Assembly (NCBI GenBank): GCA_039111635.1
Contig: JBCAQO010000015.1
Span: forward strand, 248,001 to 312,000
Length of the DNA stretch: 64,000 nucleotides
Source: Heterobasidion occidentale
Taxonomy: Eukaryota; Basidiomycota; Agaricomycetes; Russulales; Bondarzewiaceae
Direction: 5' to 3'
Each line of letters begins with the position of its first letter. Position 1 is the stretch's first letter. This document shows positions 10,378 through 23,156 of this stretch, in pieces. Below the pieces are notes generated by a model. It saw only the letters and a list, made by a program, of their open reading frames with translations, had not been told where the DNA came from and ran no database searches. Position numbers and translations under genes: made by a program.

Positions 10378-13300
10378 ATGTCCTGCAACAGCTCCACCAC
10401 CGACCTCGTCATCACTGTCGCCATCGACCACCAGGGCCTGTCCTTGTCTTGGGGTCTCTTCCTTGGCTTCACCATGTCGCTGTTCATCTTCGTTGTATAC
10501 TGGATCGTCTCTACTGCTATACTCGCTCGCAAGTCCAAGTCTAAGGCCCGCAAGCTTCGTCCCCTCTCGCTCTCGGCTACACACCGCACACAAGTTCGTT
10601 CTCCTACTCTCTTCGATACGGTCATCGCCTTCCTCTCCCGCTATGCTTCGAGACTCCTGTCGGGGGTCTTACATGCAGTGGAGAAGGTGCAGTCGGTCGC
10701 ACGGCTCCGCGGTATGTCATGCTTCTCTTATCACATATTCATCCTCGACTGACATACATCCATGCAGGACTGTCAGCACCCAAGTCCTCGGGCCTTCGCC
10801 CTCTCACTCTTCCTGCCCGTCACTGTCAACCGGTATCTTCAGGCATCGTCGCCAACATCGTCGTCATCTATGCTCGAGTCATGCAGTTCTCAGTGACACG
10901 TACTGAAGCTGCTCGTGTGCTAGTCCTCGATGGCACCTTTCACACCCAGCACCTGGCGTCGGACTGTTCTCGCATTGTACTTGGATACTTTGATGGATGG
11001 GTCAAGACGTGGGGCGATGCCTCGCGTTCCGTCGTTACATCTTTCTCTTCTCGTATGCTGCAGCTTCAGTCAATCATCATGCAGATATTAGAGGGCTCTC
11101 CTTTGGTTATTGTATGGCGTGGTGGTAGGCTCCTTCTCCGACTCATCCCACTGCCATCGACTGACTCGTGCCGAATCTACCAGCCCTGTTCAACCCTCTC
11201 GTCCTCGCATCCGTGCCTTCAAGCCTCTTTGCTACCCTCACTTTCTCCTTTGCTCAGGCGATGCAGCTCGCGGTGACACAAGCTCGATCTGCTCGTGTAC
11301 TGGTTCTCAATAGCACCGCATCTATCGAGCATTTGGCAAGAGAGTGGTCTAGCACGATGCTTGGGCACACCAATGAGTGGATCGAGGCTTGGGGCGAGCC
11401 TTCGCTAGCGTTGATCACTTTCCTCGCCTCTGGTCCTGTGCAACTCCTGACGGGAGATGTACGAGCACTCGAGACTTGCCAACGTGGATCAACGCGATCG
11501 TTCATTTCTGGCGCACTGTTTCATTCCCTAAGCTGAATAGTATGTGCTTTTCCAGTCGCATTGCTTGCACATGGCTTATATATTCTCCACAGTACCTTTC
11601 ATGACAGAACCAACCCCATGGGTCCCAGACAGCATTCCCACTATCATCGTCACGCCGCCTAGACTCCCGCACATAGTCAAGAGTTACCCCGTTGACGAGG
11701 AGGTCGACCAGACTCAACTCAGTCATCTTGGCTTTATTTCTCGTGCGCAGATGCTGGCATGGTTTGAGGCAATCGCCCAGATGTCACCGATGGGCGTGGA
11801 GGCTGCAGCTGAGGAGGAACCCCAAGCCGTTAGCGAGGACGATGTTACCGAGCAACAGCCCATCCCAAGCACTCAGTCACTGACGCAGCGCTTGTGTGAT
11901 CTGGGCACTTGTATCCTCACCATTTTCATTGGCTTGTTTGTCTCTGTCATCCAGCTCGCTACGACCGTTTTCCGTGGGCCATCTCTGGTTTGTATCTTGG
12001 CCGCAGCATGGGCCGCCAAAGTCTGTGGGGGCTATTATCATCTGTGGGTCAAGGCCTGGGGTAATGCGCCCGCGGCACTCTCAACTCTGCGCTCTTCTTC
12101 ACTGAACGGTACGCTGCTGTCTATCGATGGGTCTGGATATGTGTACTGATGCTTTGTGCACAGAGTGCTTCCCGCTGTACACCTGTTCGTCAACGGCGTC
12201 CGCTACCGATGCGATGGCTGACTCTGAGCCGGAGCTTGATGGCACTTCAGCGTTCTCTGGATTCATGCGCCCGTCTCTGGCTTGCTTCGATCTCGCGTCC
12301 CTTGCGTCGGAATCTGATGCCGACGATCAGTCCTCGGATGGATCTCTGGCTTCTCCCTTGCTCACGCGCCCGTCCAGCCCTGAATCCGTGACCACTGTTG
12401 GCGAGGATGTGGTGGTGGTAGAGGCAAAACCCAAAGTTCTGGATCATGCTCCCATCTCAGTCCCCTTGTCTGATGTCGAACTTCCGCGTCGGTCTCCCGT
12501 CCCAGTCTTGTTCACACCGCCTTCTACTCCCGGATCTCTGCCCCCCATCCTCGAGGAGGAGGAGACGGAGGCAGGAGTGCAACAGGTGTCCAATAACTAT
12601 ACCTCATCTCCGACTCCCGAGCCTGAAGAGCAATTTACATGCCGGTTCTTTCGCATGTCTAGCTGGCTCGAGGAAGAAGAGGATGGCGACGACGACGACG
12701 ACGACGACCAGGCCTCTGAAGGCTCTGATCAGGACGCCTCTCCAGCTCCTATGCCTGACCATGGATCATGCCAGTCTCCTGACATGCCCGCCTTGCCTAC
12801 CCCTCCGGACACTCCTGGATCTGTTCCTGTCATTCAGGAGGTGCAAAGATACCAGGTTCCCGACCGCGTGCTCTCTTGGGTTCCTGTGTCTGACTTTGAG
12901 TCGCCGCGTGCACCCCCGACTGTACCCTCTATCTCGACGGTGCCCTCATCCACTCCTGCTGCATCCACGATCATCATCCGGGAAGAAGACAGGGCGTTAC
13001 CACAAAGGGCACAGCATGTCACGATATCCGTAGTCAAGCCTGTCTCTGGCAAACGGCCGTCACGCCGATCCCTCGCACCCAACTCTCTGTCGCCGCCGCC
13101 TACCCCTGTGTGTCTCAACATCATACAGGAGGAAGACGAGGACGAGAGTGAGGGCGCGAGCGAGGGCGACGATCAGGGACCGTGGACTCCAGACGCTATC
13201 CCGGTGCTGGCTCTCATCTCACCCACTGGCGAGGAGATTGCGAACTCGTGCACTGACGACGATGCGGTCAACTGGATTCCGTGGCGTCCTCTGGGCTCAA

Positions 13301-13782
13301 GTTCCCAGAATCAGGTTGATGAGGTCACACAGGTCGCTGGCTCTGCTGTGGAGGGTTCTGTCTCTGTGGTCGACGAGACTCGCGGTGAAGGTCAACACGT
13401 GTCGGGAAGCCAACAGGGTCCGGAGGCCGCGGTCAGCGAAGAGACCATCCGCTCCGCGTCAGTCCTCTTTGGGTCGCCTCAGTCTTCTTCGGACACCGAA
13501 TTCTCGTCCGTCATCGACTTTGACTCTCACCCGCCCTCGTACTGGTCAGACGACACCGTGCTCTCCATCACGCCTTCCTCGCCGTTCATGGCGCGCTCCG
13601 CACAGATCGTCGCGGACTTGGGCCATCACGTCGCCGACGTCCACTGGCTCTGCGGATTCGACCTAGAGTCCCAGACACCCGTCGTGTCGCGCGGCGTCAA
13701 GGCGATCGTCGGCGATGCCATCAGGGCCATCGGACGCGCCTTCCGCTCGGTGTATGCTTTCCTCACGCGGGCTGCCGTCTAG
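10378..13782 (+). CDS. Large unrecognised membrane protein with a repeated internal module
   Basis: Proposed exons: 10378-10711, 10768-11124, 11184-11539, 11593-12108 and 12164-13782, about 1,060 residues. Exon 1 has one strong membrane segment (WGLFLGFTMSLFIFVVYWIV) followed by a Lys/Arg stretch. Exons 2 and 3 each carry a copy of a roughly 60-residue module that starts MQFSVT or MQLAVT, has ARVLVLDG or ARVLVLNS, and ends near GWVKTWGDA or EWIEAWGEP. A weaker third copy with IQLATTVFRG and LWVKAWGNA is in exon 4. Exon 5 is very acidic and Ser/Pro-rich, with seven GAC codons in a row (12688-12708), and ends in a positively charged helix-like tail. Exon 3 reads in phase only if one base is missing near 11460, or if a 7-base micro-exon (11533-11539) exists. 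The other junctions agree. No domain family is recognised. Confidence 0.6.
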
Positions 13783-13855
13783 GATGGGCTGGTGTCGAGT
13801 CGTCTCTGTGGCGTCTTCTGCTCGCGGTCATCTCTTGCACGGCTTCTTGACTCTA

Positions 13856-13941
13856 TTGCACGATATCTCTGGTTCTGTTTGCGCGATCTCTGGCTCTATT
13901 TGCACGATCTCTGGCTCTATTTGCACGATTCTTGGTTCCAT
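13856..13941 (+). repeat. Degenerate 21-base tandem repeat
   Basis: Four consecutive units of 23, 21, 21 and 21 bases share the pattern TTGCACGATCTCTGGCTCTAT. Weaker partial copies continue to about 14030. It starts 73 bases after the stop codon of the module-repeat gene, so it is probably in the 3' untranslated region. Confidence 0.8.
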
Positions 13942-14077
13942 TCGCACGATTTCTCTTGCACGATGCCCAACTCGACTCGCACGATGCACCATCTCTTTTG
14001 CACGATCTATGACTCTATCGCTTCGCTTGCACGGTATTACTATACGTTTTCTCGTTCCTTTTCTTGCTGGAGTGTGT

Positions 14078-14124
14078 GGTACTTTGCCAAGCTGCCGATG
14101 CGCACGGCAGCTTGGTAAAGTATC
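14078..14124. other. 19-base-pair hairpin
   Basis: GGTACTTTGCCAAGCTGCC at 14078-14096 pairs with 14106-14124 across a 9-base loop. Two of the 19 positions are G-U pairs on the plus-strand RNA and the rest are Watson-Crick. It lies between the convergent ends of the module-repeat gene and the F-box gene. Confidence 0.75.
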
Positions 14125-14413
14125 ATATCTCTCTGGCCTTCTAGTTCCTTTCGCTTGTTCCATCTTTCTTCATCTCTGGGTTTAGGGACGTTCGGTACGC
14201 TAGGGTACACAACGCAATTCTCAAACATTCTCAAACATATTTTGGCGACTGGCTTCCCTGCGAGGTTGACACGCTTTCGAACTCGTGTTCAACAAGCAGG
14301 GGGCAGCCGCAGGTCTGAAGTGTGCTACTAATACGACGCTGCCTCAAGCTTCAAGTCCACCCCAATCTCAGCACGAGTGATTTTAGACATAAGCATATTC
14401 TTATTATTCATGG

Positions 14414-17177
14414 TCATACAACAGTCAACGATCTGAGGCTACATCTAATGACTGAACAGGCTGGTGTGCTATAAGTGGGCGTCGAGTGCCTGGAGAAGGC
14501 AAGTAAAATAGGTCTTGATCGTCCACAGGTGCAGCAATGCTATGACTGTGCCGCGCATGAGCAACGAGGCACGCATATGGGGTTGGCAAACTCACACTGT
14601 GCGTATATGCTCCGCCACCGTCGCTCTATCCTCGAGGCCGGGAAGAGCCGAGCAGTGATTGCACTGCCAACGTTGGAGCATGAGGCTGGGGTCTTCGGGC
14701 TCCCTGCTCTTCACATCGGCGGTGACGTCCGGAGGAAGCATAGAGAACGAAGGCGTCGGGTGGTCTATGCGGTTCGACAACATGTAGTGGTCAACCTGTA
14801 ATGGTCGTGCCTGTGAGCTCGGAGGTACCGACATAAGAGATAAAAGAGGGCGCTTACGCATTTCCTCCAACCGAATGCGTACTCGGCTTGAGATCTTGAC
14901 GCACGGCGCTCAGCTTCGGTAGCGCCGCCACAGTCGTCGCAGACGAAACGCAAATCGAGCCTGTCCATGTCTGCCGCAGTCGTGGTCATCGGATCGTGCC
15001 CCACCAGCACCACCAAGCTCGCCGCGGCGTCGAACCCCCGCTGGGAGAACAAAAAGTCTTTCGTGACGAGGAAGTCCGTCGTGCGCATCTTCCACACGTT
15101 GCAGAAGTCGCGCCCGATGTACGCGAGCGCGCCGTCCGTGAACACAGCGACGGCCAGCTGGAGAGCGCCTGCGAAGCCGACCTTGCCATCTAAGCGCCTC
15201 GTGACAGCGGCGGGAGTCGAGATGCGGACGACGTTGTCGGAAGTTGGGAGCGATTGGAAGTCGGGTGGCAACATGTTAATGAACCTAGTCCTTCTCTGTT
15301 TGAACCAGTGCATGATGCTAACAGGCAGGCCGACGGCCGCTCGCTTCCAGTCTTGGTAGGTGAACGGCAACGGCGTAGATGCTTCATGGTGGATGATTTC
15401 TTGAAAGCACAGAAGGTCGGAGCCCTGATAGACTGCTGGGAAATAGAACACCTGTGAGGGAAGGACCTGTCTGAGAAACGCGGCATAGCAGCTTCTCGTC
15501 TCGTCACGCCGGACCTGACGCGCCTGCTTCTGCTCCTCTGTCAGAGGTAGATCTACTGTGCGAGGCCGGGTGTGCCAATAATTCAAGCGCTCCAGCTCCT
15601 TGCGATCAGCCTCCTCTCGCTGTGCCCTGATCCGCGCTGCTTCTCTTCGCTCGCACAGTTCGCGCTGCTTCTCTTCTTGCTCAAGGCGGGCATCACGGAT
15701 AACGATCGCCTCGGCCTCAAACGCACTGCGAATGCGGTCCCAAGCTGGTAAAAGTCAGCACACGAGTTCAGGTATACGAATCTCGTTCTGCTTACCGCGG
15801 TCTGTCAGCTTTTTGGCTATCCGGATTTGGGGCAATCTTTGAAACCGCCAGCTCTCGATATCCAGTGATTCGTAGCCAAGGTCTAGCATACGTGCTTTGA
15901 TACTGTTCTAGATGAGCATGTTTCACAAGAGTGGACAACAAGAGATGGTGACTGACTCCGCGAACCTCTCGTTTTTTAAACGAGTGGCTTCAAGACTCCG
16001 CACTTTCATGACGATTTTGAACCACTGCAAATACTCGAGATAGCTCTAATATTTAAAGGCATTAATCATTACCATGCTCTTTTCTCCAGGATGAATACGA
16101 CAACATACCGTCCGGAGGCCCTCCACAAATGAAGCTCTATCTGCCTTGAACGCGTCCCAGGCTTCCTGAGCACCTGGTTTCTCCGACATGATATCATTCG
16201 CAAAAACAGTGACTGTGCCAGCGATTTTTTCGATATCCGGGTTCCAAAAAATCTTTGGCCAATGGCGACATTGACCTTTCCGGAAGATGTTCATTTAGGT
16301 AAAGCGTAGATGTGAACAAGACCAACCTACCATTCACGTAAGGCACCAACGTCACGATGTCTGATCGAATTTCTGGATATTCCTCTGCAACTTGTTCATC
16401 GCGGATAGAGCTGTGGGGTAATGTAGTGTTAGGCGCCCGTCTCAGTGCCCTGTAGGGGCGTGCGTACTGTTCTTTGAAGCATGGTGGACAAACTCGCTTT
16501 CGAAACGGAACATGCATATTTGCCGTCTTCCTCTCCCCGCATTGCTGAATTCGTAATTTCCGAACAATAAGAAATGACAACAAAAACGACAATAAACCAA
16601 ATATGCACTGACCCCGCAAAAGGGCCAAAAAAGCAAGGCGGCCCAGCAAGGCTCGGAAACGCCTCTCGGGGGGCTTGGTACTGGGTGCTCCGGATGCTGA
16701 AGACGAGCAGACCGCCACACTGAGATGCTATTACGGGACATGAGGACGGCCCGCAGGGCCTTCGTCAACCGAGCAAGGCGGAGGAGATCGGCGGGCGTCA
16801 GGAAGCCAAAGATCTACGAATTCAAAGGAGGTCAGGGTGATCATCTTCTGAACATGCGCAACACATACATCGTACAAGATGTCAAGAGGCATGCTGACTA
16901 GCTTGTTCAAGCGGCCCTTTCTCCTGCGACTGAGGCCTTGCGAGGGCTTCGCCTGGGCCACGCTTGTTTTCCTACGTTTTGTCTGGGGCAAGGGTTGATC
17001 TGGCGATCAGATCCACGCGCATGAGTATGTGTGATAGCGAACGCTAATGAACGACCCACCGTGCTTGTCGACAAGAAGCTTGGAGCAATGATCCCGACTG
17101 TCATCGCCAGCGACAGAGCTGAGGCCAACTCGTACCGAGTAGTCTTCAGGCGGTGCTTCAATCGCCCTGGCTTCCAT
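14414..17177 (-). CDS. F-box protein with C-terminal C2H2-type zinc finger
   Basis: Eleven exons chain in phase without any correction: 17177-17060, 16999-16869, 16813-16613, 16544-16468, 16410-16331, 16275-16109, 16045-15957, 15902-15796, 15744-14858, 14810-14596 and 14489-14414; about 715 residues. The F-box spans exons 2-3 (GRLNKLVSMPLDILYD, then IFGFLTPADLLRLARLTKAL). F-box proteins link substrates to SCF ubiquitin ligases through Skp1. A cysteine pair follows (FCGQCGE, then CPPC). The mid-region has a basic, Glu-rich helix (EKQRELCERREAARIRAQRE). The end has FVCDDCGG and WQCNHCSA closed by HIRTVH, a C2H2-like spacing. This layout recurs in mushroom genomes, where it is expanded. The last exon (25 codons) is the least certain part. 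Confidence 0.85.
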
Positions 17178-20100
17178 GGAGAAATCGATCCTTAGAGGTT
17201 GTGGCCCAGTGCTGGAGAGGAAGAGGAAGGGAAGGGAGTGGCGATGACCTAGCCTCGCTGTGCAATGACTGCTTTTATACAGGCAAGACGGTGCCAGATC
17301 AATGAGTAGACTTATTTGTATGTCCGCCACACAGGACGACATGACGGTGCTTCCGAGAGGAAGCGCCTGAGTCGCCACCCGCTTCACGGTGAGTCGTTAA
17401 ACGGCACCCAAGGGCCAGGACCGGGCGTTTTTTCATGCAGATCAAAGCGATAATTGTCGGAGTGTTGCTCGGATGTTCGACGCGAAATATGTTCTAGCGA
17501 AGGGTGTCGGAGGATGGCAATGATTGGTTCGAGATGTGTGGCAAAATAGGACGAATCGCCGCCGCGCTGGTTTCTTGAAACGGACAACGGTGGCAAGTCC
17601 ACGCTGATGACGTCACTCTTCGGTACTCTTGTTGCTCGCGGACCTCGAACACACCTGTGGCCGTCAGTCGGGGTCTTTCACGTTCTCCCCTCAAACATCG
17701 ACATGATCTCCAAATGACGCGGCTTTCCAAGGATCCCTGACCATATGATTCTTTTGCCATCGCTCTAGCAGACTGCGGTCCCTTCGCAGAACGCATTCCG
17801 TTATGCCAAGCGGACTCGGCTTGTATTCTTGCTGTCCGTCACATTGGCGCGTAATCACCACCGAGTTCTTGACTTGGCCGAACATTGCTGACGGTTCGTT
17901 CAAACCGTCAGCAAAGCTCAACAATCTCGCTCTGGCCTGCGTTAGCTCGATGGTGCTGGCTTTCCACAACAGGCTGTACCTGGATCGTGGCTTGGTGGCC
18001 TGGCAGTGACTGGGTGGGCAGCGTCAGGTGGCCATGTACGCACTGCTCAATCAGACACTATCAGACCTTACAATGCCCAACCTCGCCTCACACAGAGCAC
18101 TATCTGTCTATCTTAACCACTGAGGCTCACTGGGGCACTGAACTTTCACGGGTTATCACGGCCATGGGCTTCCGTCACTTCTCAGCTCGGTTCGATTGCG
18201 GATCGTTCATTTCTTCGTACCTTGCTCGTCGCTTCCCGGGGTCTCTTGAAGGAGGTAAGTAACCGAACGGCGTCGTCGCAGCCACCTCCAGGGATCTCCA
18301 GGGTTGCATGCGTTACCGGCTATTCAAATGATCGGAGCCTTGTCTAGCCTCGTATCGTCCGTCGTGGACATCGGATAATTGCGCAGCTGAGGCTGGATGA
18401 AGGCTTCCTCTTGTTCTTATTCCATGCACACGCGACTAGGATCCTCACCGGTTGTTCACGGATACAAATCGCCGACTATTCGTGTCCTCAGCACTCATGT
18501 GCATGGGTTGCGCGCGCCTTGTTGCGATCGTCACAAAGGGTCAACACCCTGCAAATCACACCTGGATGCACTCCTCGGCATCTGACAACGTCTACGGCAC
18601 GGTGTAACTCCTTCAATCCAATTCCGCTTCGCCTCCTTCCTAGTCGGTGTTTTCCTCGAAGTCGACGCATATACATGCGACTTCTCTGCGATCACTTACC
18701 CCACGCTACGGGCTTGACCAAATTTGCTTGAGATCGGGGGGCGCCTCAACTCGGATGCATTCCGACCGCCTCCATTCCCTCGCCCCTCCAGGATTGACCA
18801 ATCATACCTGCTCATTGCGCTTAAAACATCCCAGCCGCCACTTGATACCCAATTAGTCGCAATGAGCGAAGCTAGATCCTCAACGCGATGGCGAACTGGT
18901 CAGCCGTTCTTATCTCGTCATCTTCTGCGTTCCACCCGTCTGGACAGAATCCACCCGCAACCCTCCTTGTATCGATGGAGCATGCGATGTCCCCCTTCCC
19001 ACAAATTTACAACAATTGTTTGCCTTCATGCCAAGTTGTTCAGCGGTCCAAGTTTCGGCGGCTGTGTGAGGTTCGAGGGCCTTCACAACAGCTCACATAG
19101 CGCTCGTCAATTGTACCTCGCGATGTGTCTTGTTGATTGCATCCGGGCCTGAAATGCGGCAGCCCGGGGCACCCGAACGCCTGTGCCAGATGCGCATCCA
19201 TGCGGGGCCCAAGATGGCAAAAGTACGTCAAGTTCTCTCCGTTCTTCCGGAGGTGTTTCAGCCACAAGTTCGCAAGCCAGCCCCCTGTCTGCGCTACGTT
19301 ACGAGGTTGTCCATAGATTTGCACATTTTATCGCCGTTGGGAAATACTCACAGTCTGAGGGCCTGAAGATTGAATGCCAATGCTATGTAGAGAGAGCGCA
19401 ACGAATGACTTTGCGGTTGTTCTGCATCAATGCATCACGGGTCATCATTTACACCGTGTCATTTCCGTCCTCCTCAACAAGGGCTACTCGACGCCCGCCC
19501 TTTCCTCCACGACGGCCTCAACGTTCATATACCACATACATCCTCCGATTGCATCCCTGAACACCTATGATGAACCGGCAAAACAGGTTCCACCCAATTT
19601 TCAGCTTTGTTAGCAGATGACCCGCACCAATCTCCGATTCTCCCAGATTCACCCCTCTATCCCGTTCCTTTGTTTTCTCCCTTCCTCGTTGCGCAAAGTG
19701 GACGACCGCCAGACTGCCCAAACATGCATCAGAGATCGCATTCAATCCGTACACTGGCAAGCGCTGGATACCCTGCGGTCGACAAATCTCCTTTTCTTTC
19801 GAGGAGTCCTCGTTGCGCAGTCTCCCCCAACCGCCTTCATCCGAGCTGGCTCATAGCAAGGCCCACGAAAGATTAACTCATTTTTTATCGGTGATATCCT
19901 GCTGTTCTCTGTCTATATGGAGGCTCGATAGGCAGCGGGAGTGACAGGCCAGAGTAGAAGAGCGAGAGCAAGTAAGTCGTGTCGCTCCTCCCTTCTACTG
20001 TGATCTTCAACATCTTATCCTCTCTTATCCTCCCTACCGATGTCCAGTCCATAACCCCCTCTAGTGCAATGCGGATGTCCTCACGGTTCCCCTGCCTCTT

Positions 20101-21369
20101 TGTAACCCGCGATCTCCTACAATCGGTCTATCGAAGATTCCTTTGGCCATAGATGAACACAGTGAGCTAGGCAGTACGCCTCGAATGTTTTCAGTCTGAC
20201 ACAAGCGCCCTTTGTTCTGAAGGACATCCAAACGGTGAAAATCGTAGATGATTTAGAGGGATCGAATAAAAGACAAAGCCGCCGTCGACGAGGTTTATCT
20301 GGGGATACCATTCAGAGGTTGTGGGAGCATCCTGTTCCTAGACGACTGAGCCATCGTCGAAACACCCTCCGAGTCACCGAGTCACAACCGATACCCAGCC
20401 CCGACATTGAATCAGTTTATCACCTCAAAATTCGGCGGAGCGATTCGTCTCGTCTCTGTCTCACGGACGCTCGTCAGCTCATATCTACGGGTCGCTCTTT
20501 ATTCAGATGCGCATCGACTACGCGAGGATCTTCTGCACAAATGTCGGCCGCTACCAGCGCCCGTGTGCCGGCCATCTGCCTAGTGCCAGCCCGCCACCTC
20601 CGGATGCACCGTACTCCGCGGCGGATACAGCGACGCCTGTGGTTCCGATAGTTCCCGAGCGAGTTCTGATCCCAGTCTGCCCGTGTACGCTTGGATGTCA
20701 CTCTCACCATCTCGAAGCTCTCTGCAACCTCACTGTTCAAAATATCTCCCAATGGCAGCAACGATGGTGATACGCTTTCGACTTGTGATATGCATCCGGA
20801 TATATGGGCTGGCCACGCACAGGGAGGCGCCGCGCTCGCTGGTTCACTTTCCTGGATCTAGACGAAGGTTGCAGCAAGTCAACCTGCACTCGGCTGCACA
20901 AAGCAGACTATCAGATAGCTGTTCTCATCCCGATTGGATGTTTCTGTCTGGGGTCTTGCGCTTTTGACCCTTGTCCGGACTGTCGTTTCGGAAGCGTCTT
21001 GCCCACGGCAGCATCGAGGGCCAGGATGCAAGTGATGGCTTGCCTACTACATGCATGTCGACTTTCGAGCATGGCCTCTTTGGTCCTGACTCCTGAGTAC
21101 ACAAATATAAAGAATATTTTCTTGGCCAGTGTTTACCATATAGCATTGCTTCTTGTATGAGCCGTCGTCAATAGAGAAACGATGATTCCAACAATTTTAC
21201 CTCAGAGACCGGTGGCAGATGTCTTGGATAGCATGGCTGGTCGAGACTCCTGACACTCCGTTCCACTCAACGTGTCGTCCTACTTACCGACACTAGCAGT
21301 CCTGGTAGACTTGCTGGACATGAACCTCTGATATCCCATGAGTGCCGTTTGTTGAACAGAATATCTCCA
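17178..21369. other. 4.2 kb without a recognisable gene
   Basis: Short open frames lie on both strands, none with a recognised domain or a convincing intron chain. One minus-strand frame (17691-17969) has ordinary composition but no similarity that I can name. No terminal repeats or transposase motifs were seen. This is the longest gene-poor stretch in the window and may hold degraded sequence. Confidence 0.5.
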
Positions 21370-23156
21370 ATGGCAGACGCCTCCCACCAACCTCCCTCAG
21401 TGAACCTAGCATCTGCTACTCTCTCTTCAGCTTCCTCTCTTGTCTTCCTGCAATTCTTCTCCCGCATATTCACATTCGCTCTCAACCAAGCCCTTGTCCG
21501 TCTCGCATCTCCGCAAACATTCGGCACAGCTGCCATTCAATTCGAGCTTCTGCTTTCCACGATCCTCTTCCTCTCTCGAGAAGGAGTCCGCAATGCTCTT
21601 CTCCGTGCGCCTCCATCTGTGTCCTCTAACAAGAAAGGCTTACACGACCTTTTGACTAATATCTCCCTCCTCCCTGTTTTCCTCGGCATCCCCGCTGCTT
21701 TCATCATTGCTTTGATCTACATCGTCACCAGTGCCCCTTCCACTGCCGCTCAACCTCATTTCCATCTCAGCGTGGTCATCTATGCTGTCGCAGCCTCTCT
21801 CGAGCTGTTGGCGGAGCCCCTGCACATTCGCGCGCAAAATGAGCTGCGATTCGGTATACGCGTCCGAGCCGAAGGCGCTTCGGTCTTGCTCAAGACACTT
21901 GTCACGTTTGCTGTACTCGCTTTCGGGCCGCCGGACTGGGCGCTCCTCGCATTTGCGTTGGGGCAGGCAGCGTACGGGAGTACCACTCTCGCATCATTTC
22001 TGCTCGTCTACGGCAGGCAGAGCCGATATCTCCTCCGAACAGTCAGCATTGAGGTTCATGGCAAGTGTGTGTTCCGTTGATATCTTCCACTGGTTCGTAG
22101 TTAACGCACATGCAGCGCGAAGGTCGTGTATTTTGATCCTGAGCTGCTTCATCTATCGCGTGCGATGACTGTCCAATCTGCTGTGAAGCATTTCTTGACC
22201 GAAGGTGACAAATTTCTCGTTTCTCGCCTCAGCCCGTTGGCAGACCAAGGCGGTTACGCTATTGCCTCTAACTACGGTATGTCCACCTGAAGCTTCAGTT
22301 CAAACAGCATCACACGCTGAATCGCTGCAGGCTCCCTGGTTGCCCGGATCTTATTTCAGCCTATCGAAGAGACCTCCAGATTATTTTTCGCCAAAACCCT
22401 CCCGACCTCTTCTGACAAAGGTGAAGCCAAAGCCAAGGACGCCATCCACACCGCCGCCCGCATCCTCCTCGGCCTCCTCCTTCTCTTCACCCACCTTCTC
22501 CTTCTCCTCGCAACCTTCGGACCGCCCTACCTCGCCCTCGCCACGACCGTATTCCTCCCGCCGCGCTATCAACAAACCTCGGCGCCCATCATCCTCCGCG
22601 CGTACATCTACTACATCCCTACCATGGCGTTCAACGGCGTGCTCGAGGCGTTCCTCGCTTCCGCGTGCACGCCCGCAGACCTGCGCGCGCAGAGCCGCTG
22701 GATGGCCGGCGCGTCGGTCGGGTTCGTCCTCGCCGCCGTCGGATTCGCGCGCGGGCTCGGATGGGCGACGCGGGCTTGGTATACGCGAACATCGCGAACC
22801 TGGGCGTGCGCGCGCTGTACGCGTGGCTGTTCGTCGGGAGATACTTCCGGGAGCGCGGGGCTGGGGGCGTGGTCGGATGGAGGGGTGCGGTGCCGCCGAA
22901 GCGGGTGCTGGGCGTGTTCGCGTTAGCTGCTGGCGTCACGAGGTGGAGTGAGAGGGTGCATCGGGATGTGCCGATGTCCATCATAGCGCAGAGAGGGCAC
23001 GTTGCGGTGGGTGGAGCGTGCGCCGTTGGATGTTTACTTGCGTGGTACGTTCATTATTCATCGACACCTCGTTGGGTGAAAGACTTATCGGCTTGTAGCT
23101 TCTTCTTTGAAAAGGCGAACATTGCCGAAGTCTCTACTGTTCTTAGGAGACGTTGA
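21370..23156 (+). CDS. RFT1: RFT1, lipid-linked oligosaccharide translocation protein
   Basis: Exons 21370-22064, 22116-22276, 22331-23044 and 23099-23156. RFT1 is a multi-pass ER membrane protein of the MATE/MOP type needed for N-glycosylation, originally proposed to flip Man5GlcNAc2-PP-dolichol. Family marks: SLVFLQFFSRIFTFALNQ near residue 25, ASPQTFGTAAIQFELLLSTI, REGVRNALLR, the EPLHIRAQNELRF stretch, and in exon 2 KFLVSRLSPLADQGGYAIAS. Exon 3 gives ARILFQPIEETSRLFFAKTL, long Leu-rich helices and YIPTMAFNGVLEAFLAS. The frame then breaks at about 22760. Adding one base continues into MGDAGLVYANIANLGVRALY, the expected next helix, and brings the total to a whole number of codons (542 residues). 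No intron fits the break. Confidence 0.9.

Noticed and set aside
17691..17969. 92-codon minus-strand frame
   Set aside because: No recognised domain, no splice partners and no promoter signal.
18190..18215. GTTCGATT motif like a tRNA B box
   Set aside because: No matching A box or cloverleaf could be drawn around it; other GGTTCGA hits (17527, 19071) fail in the same way.
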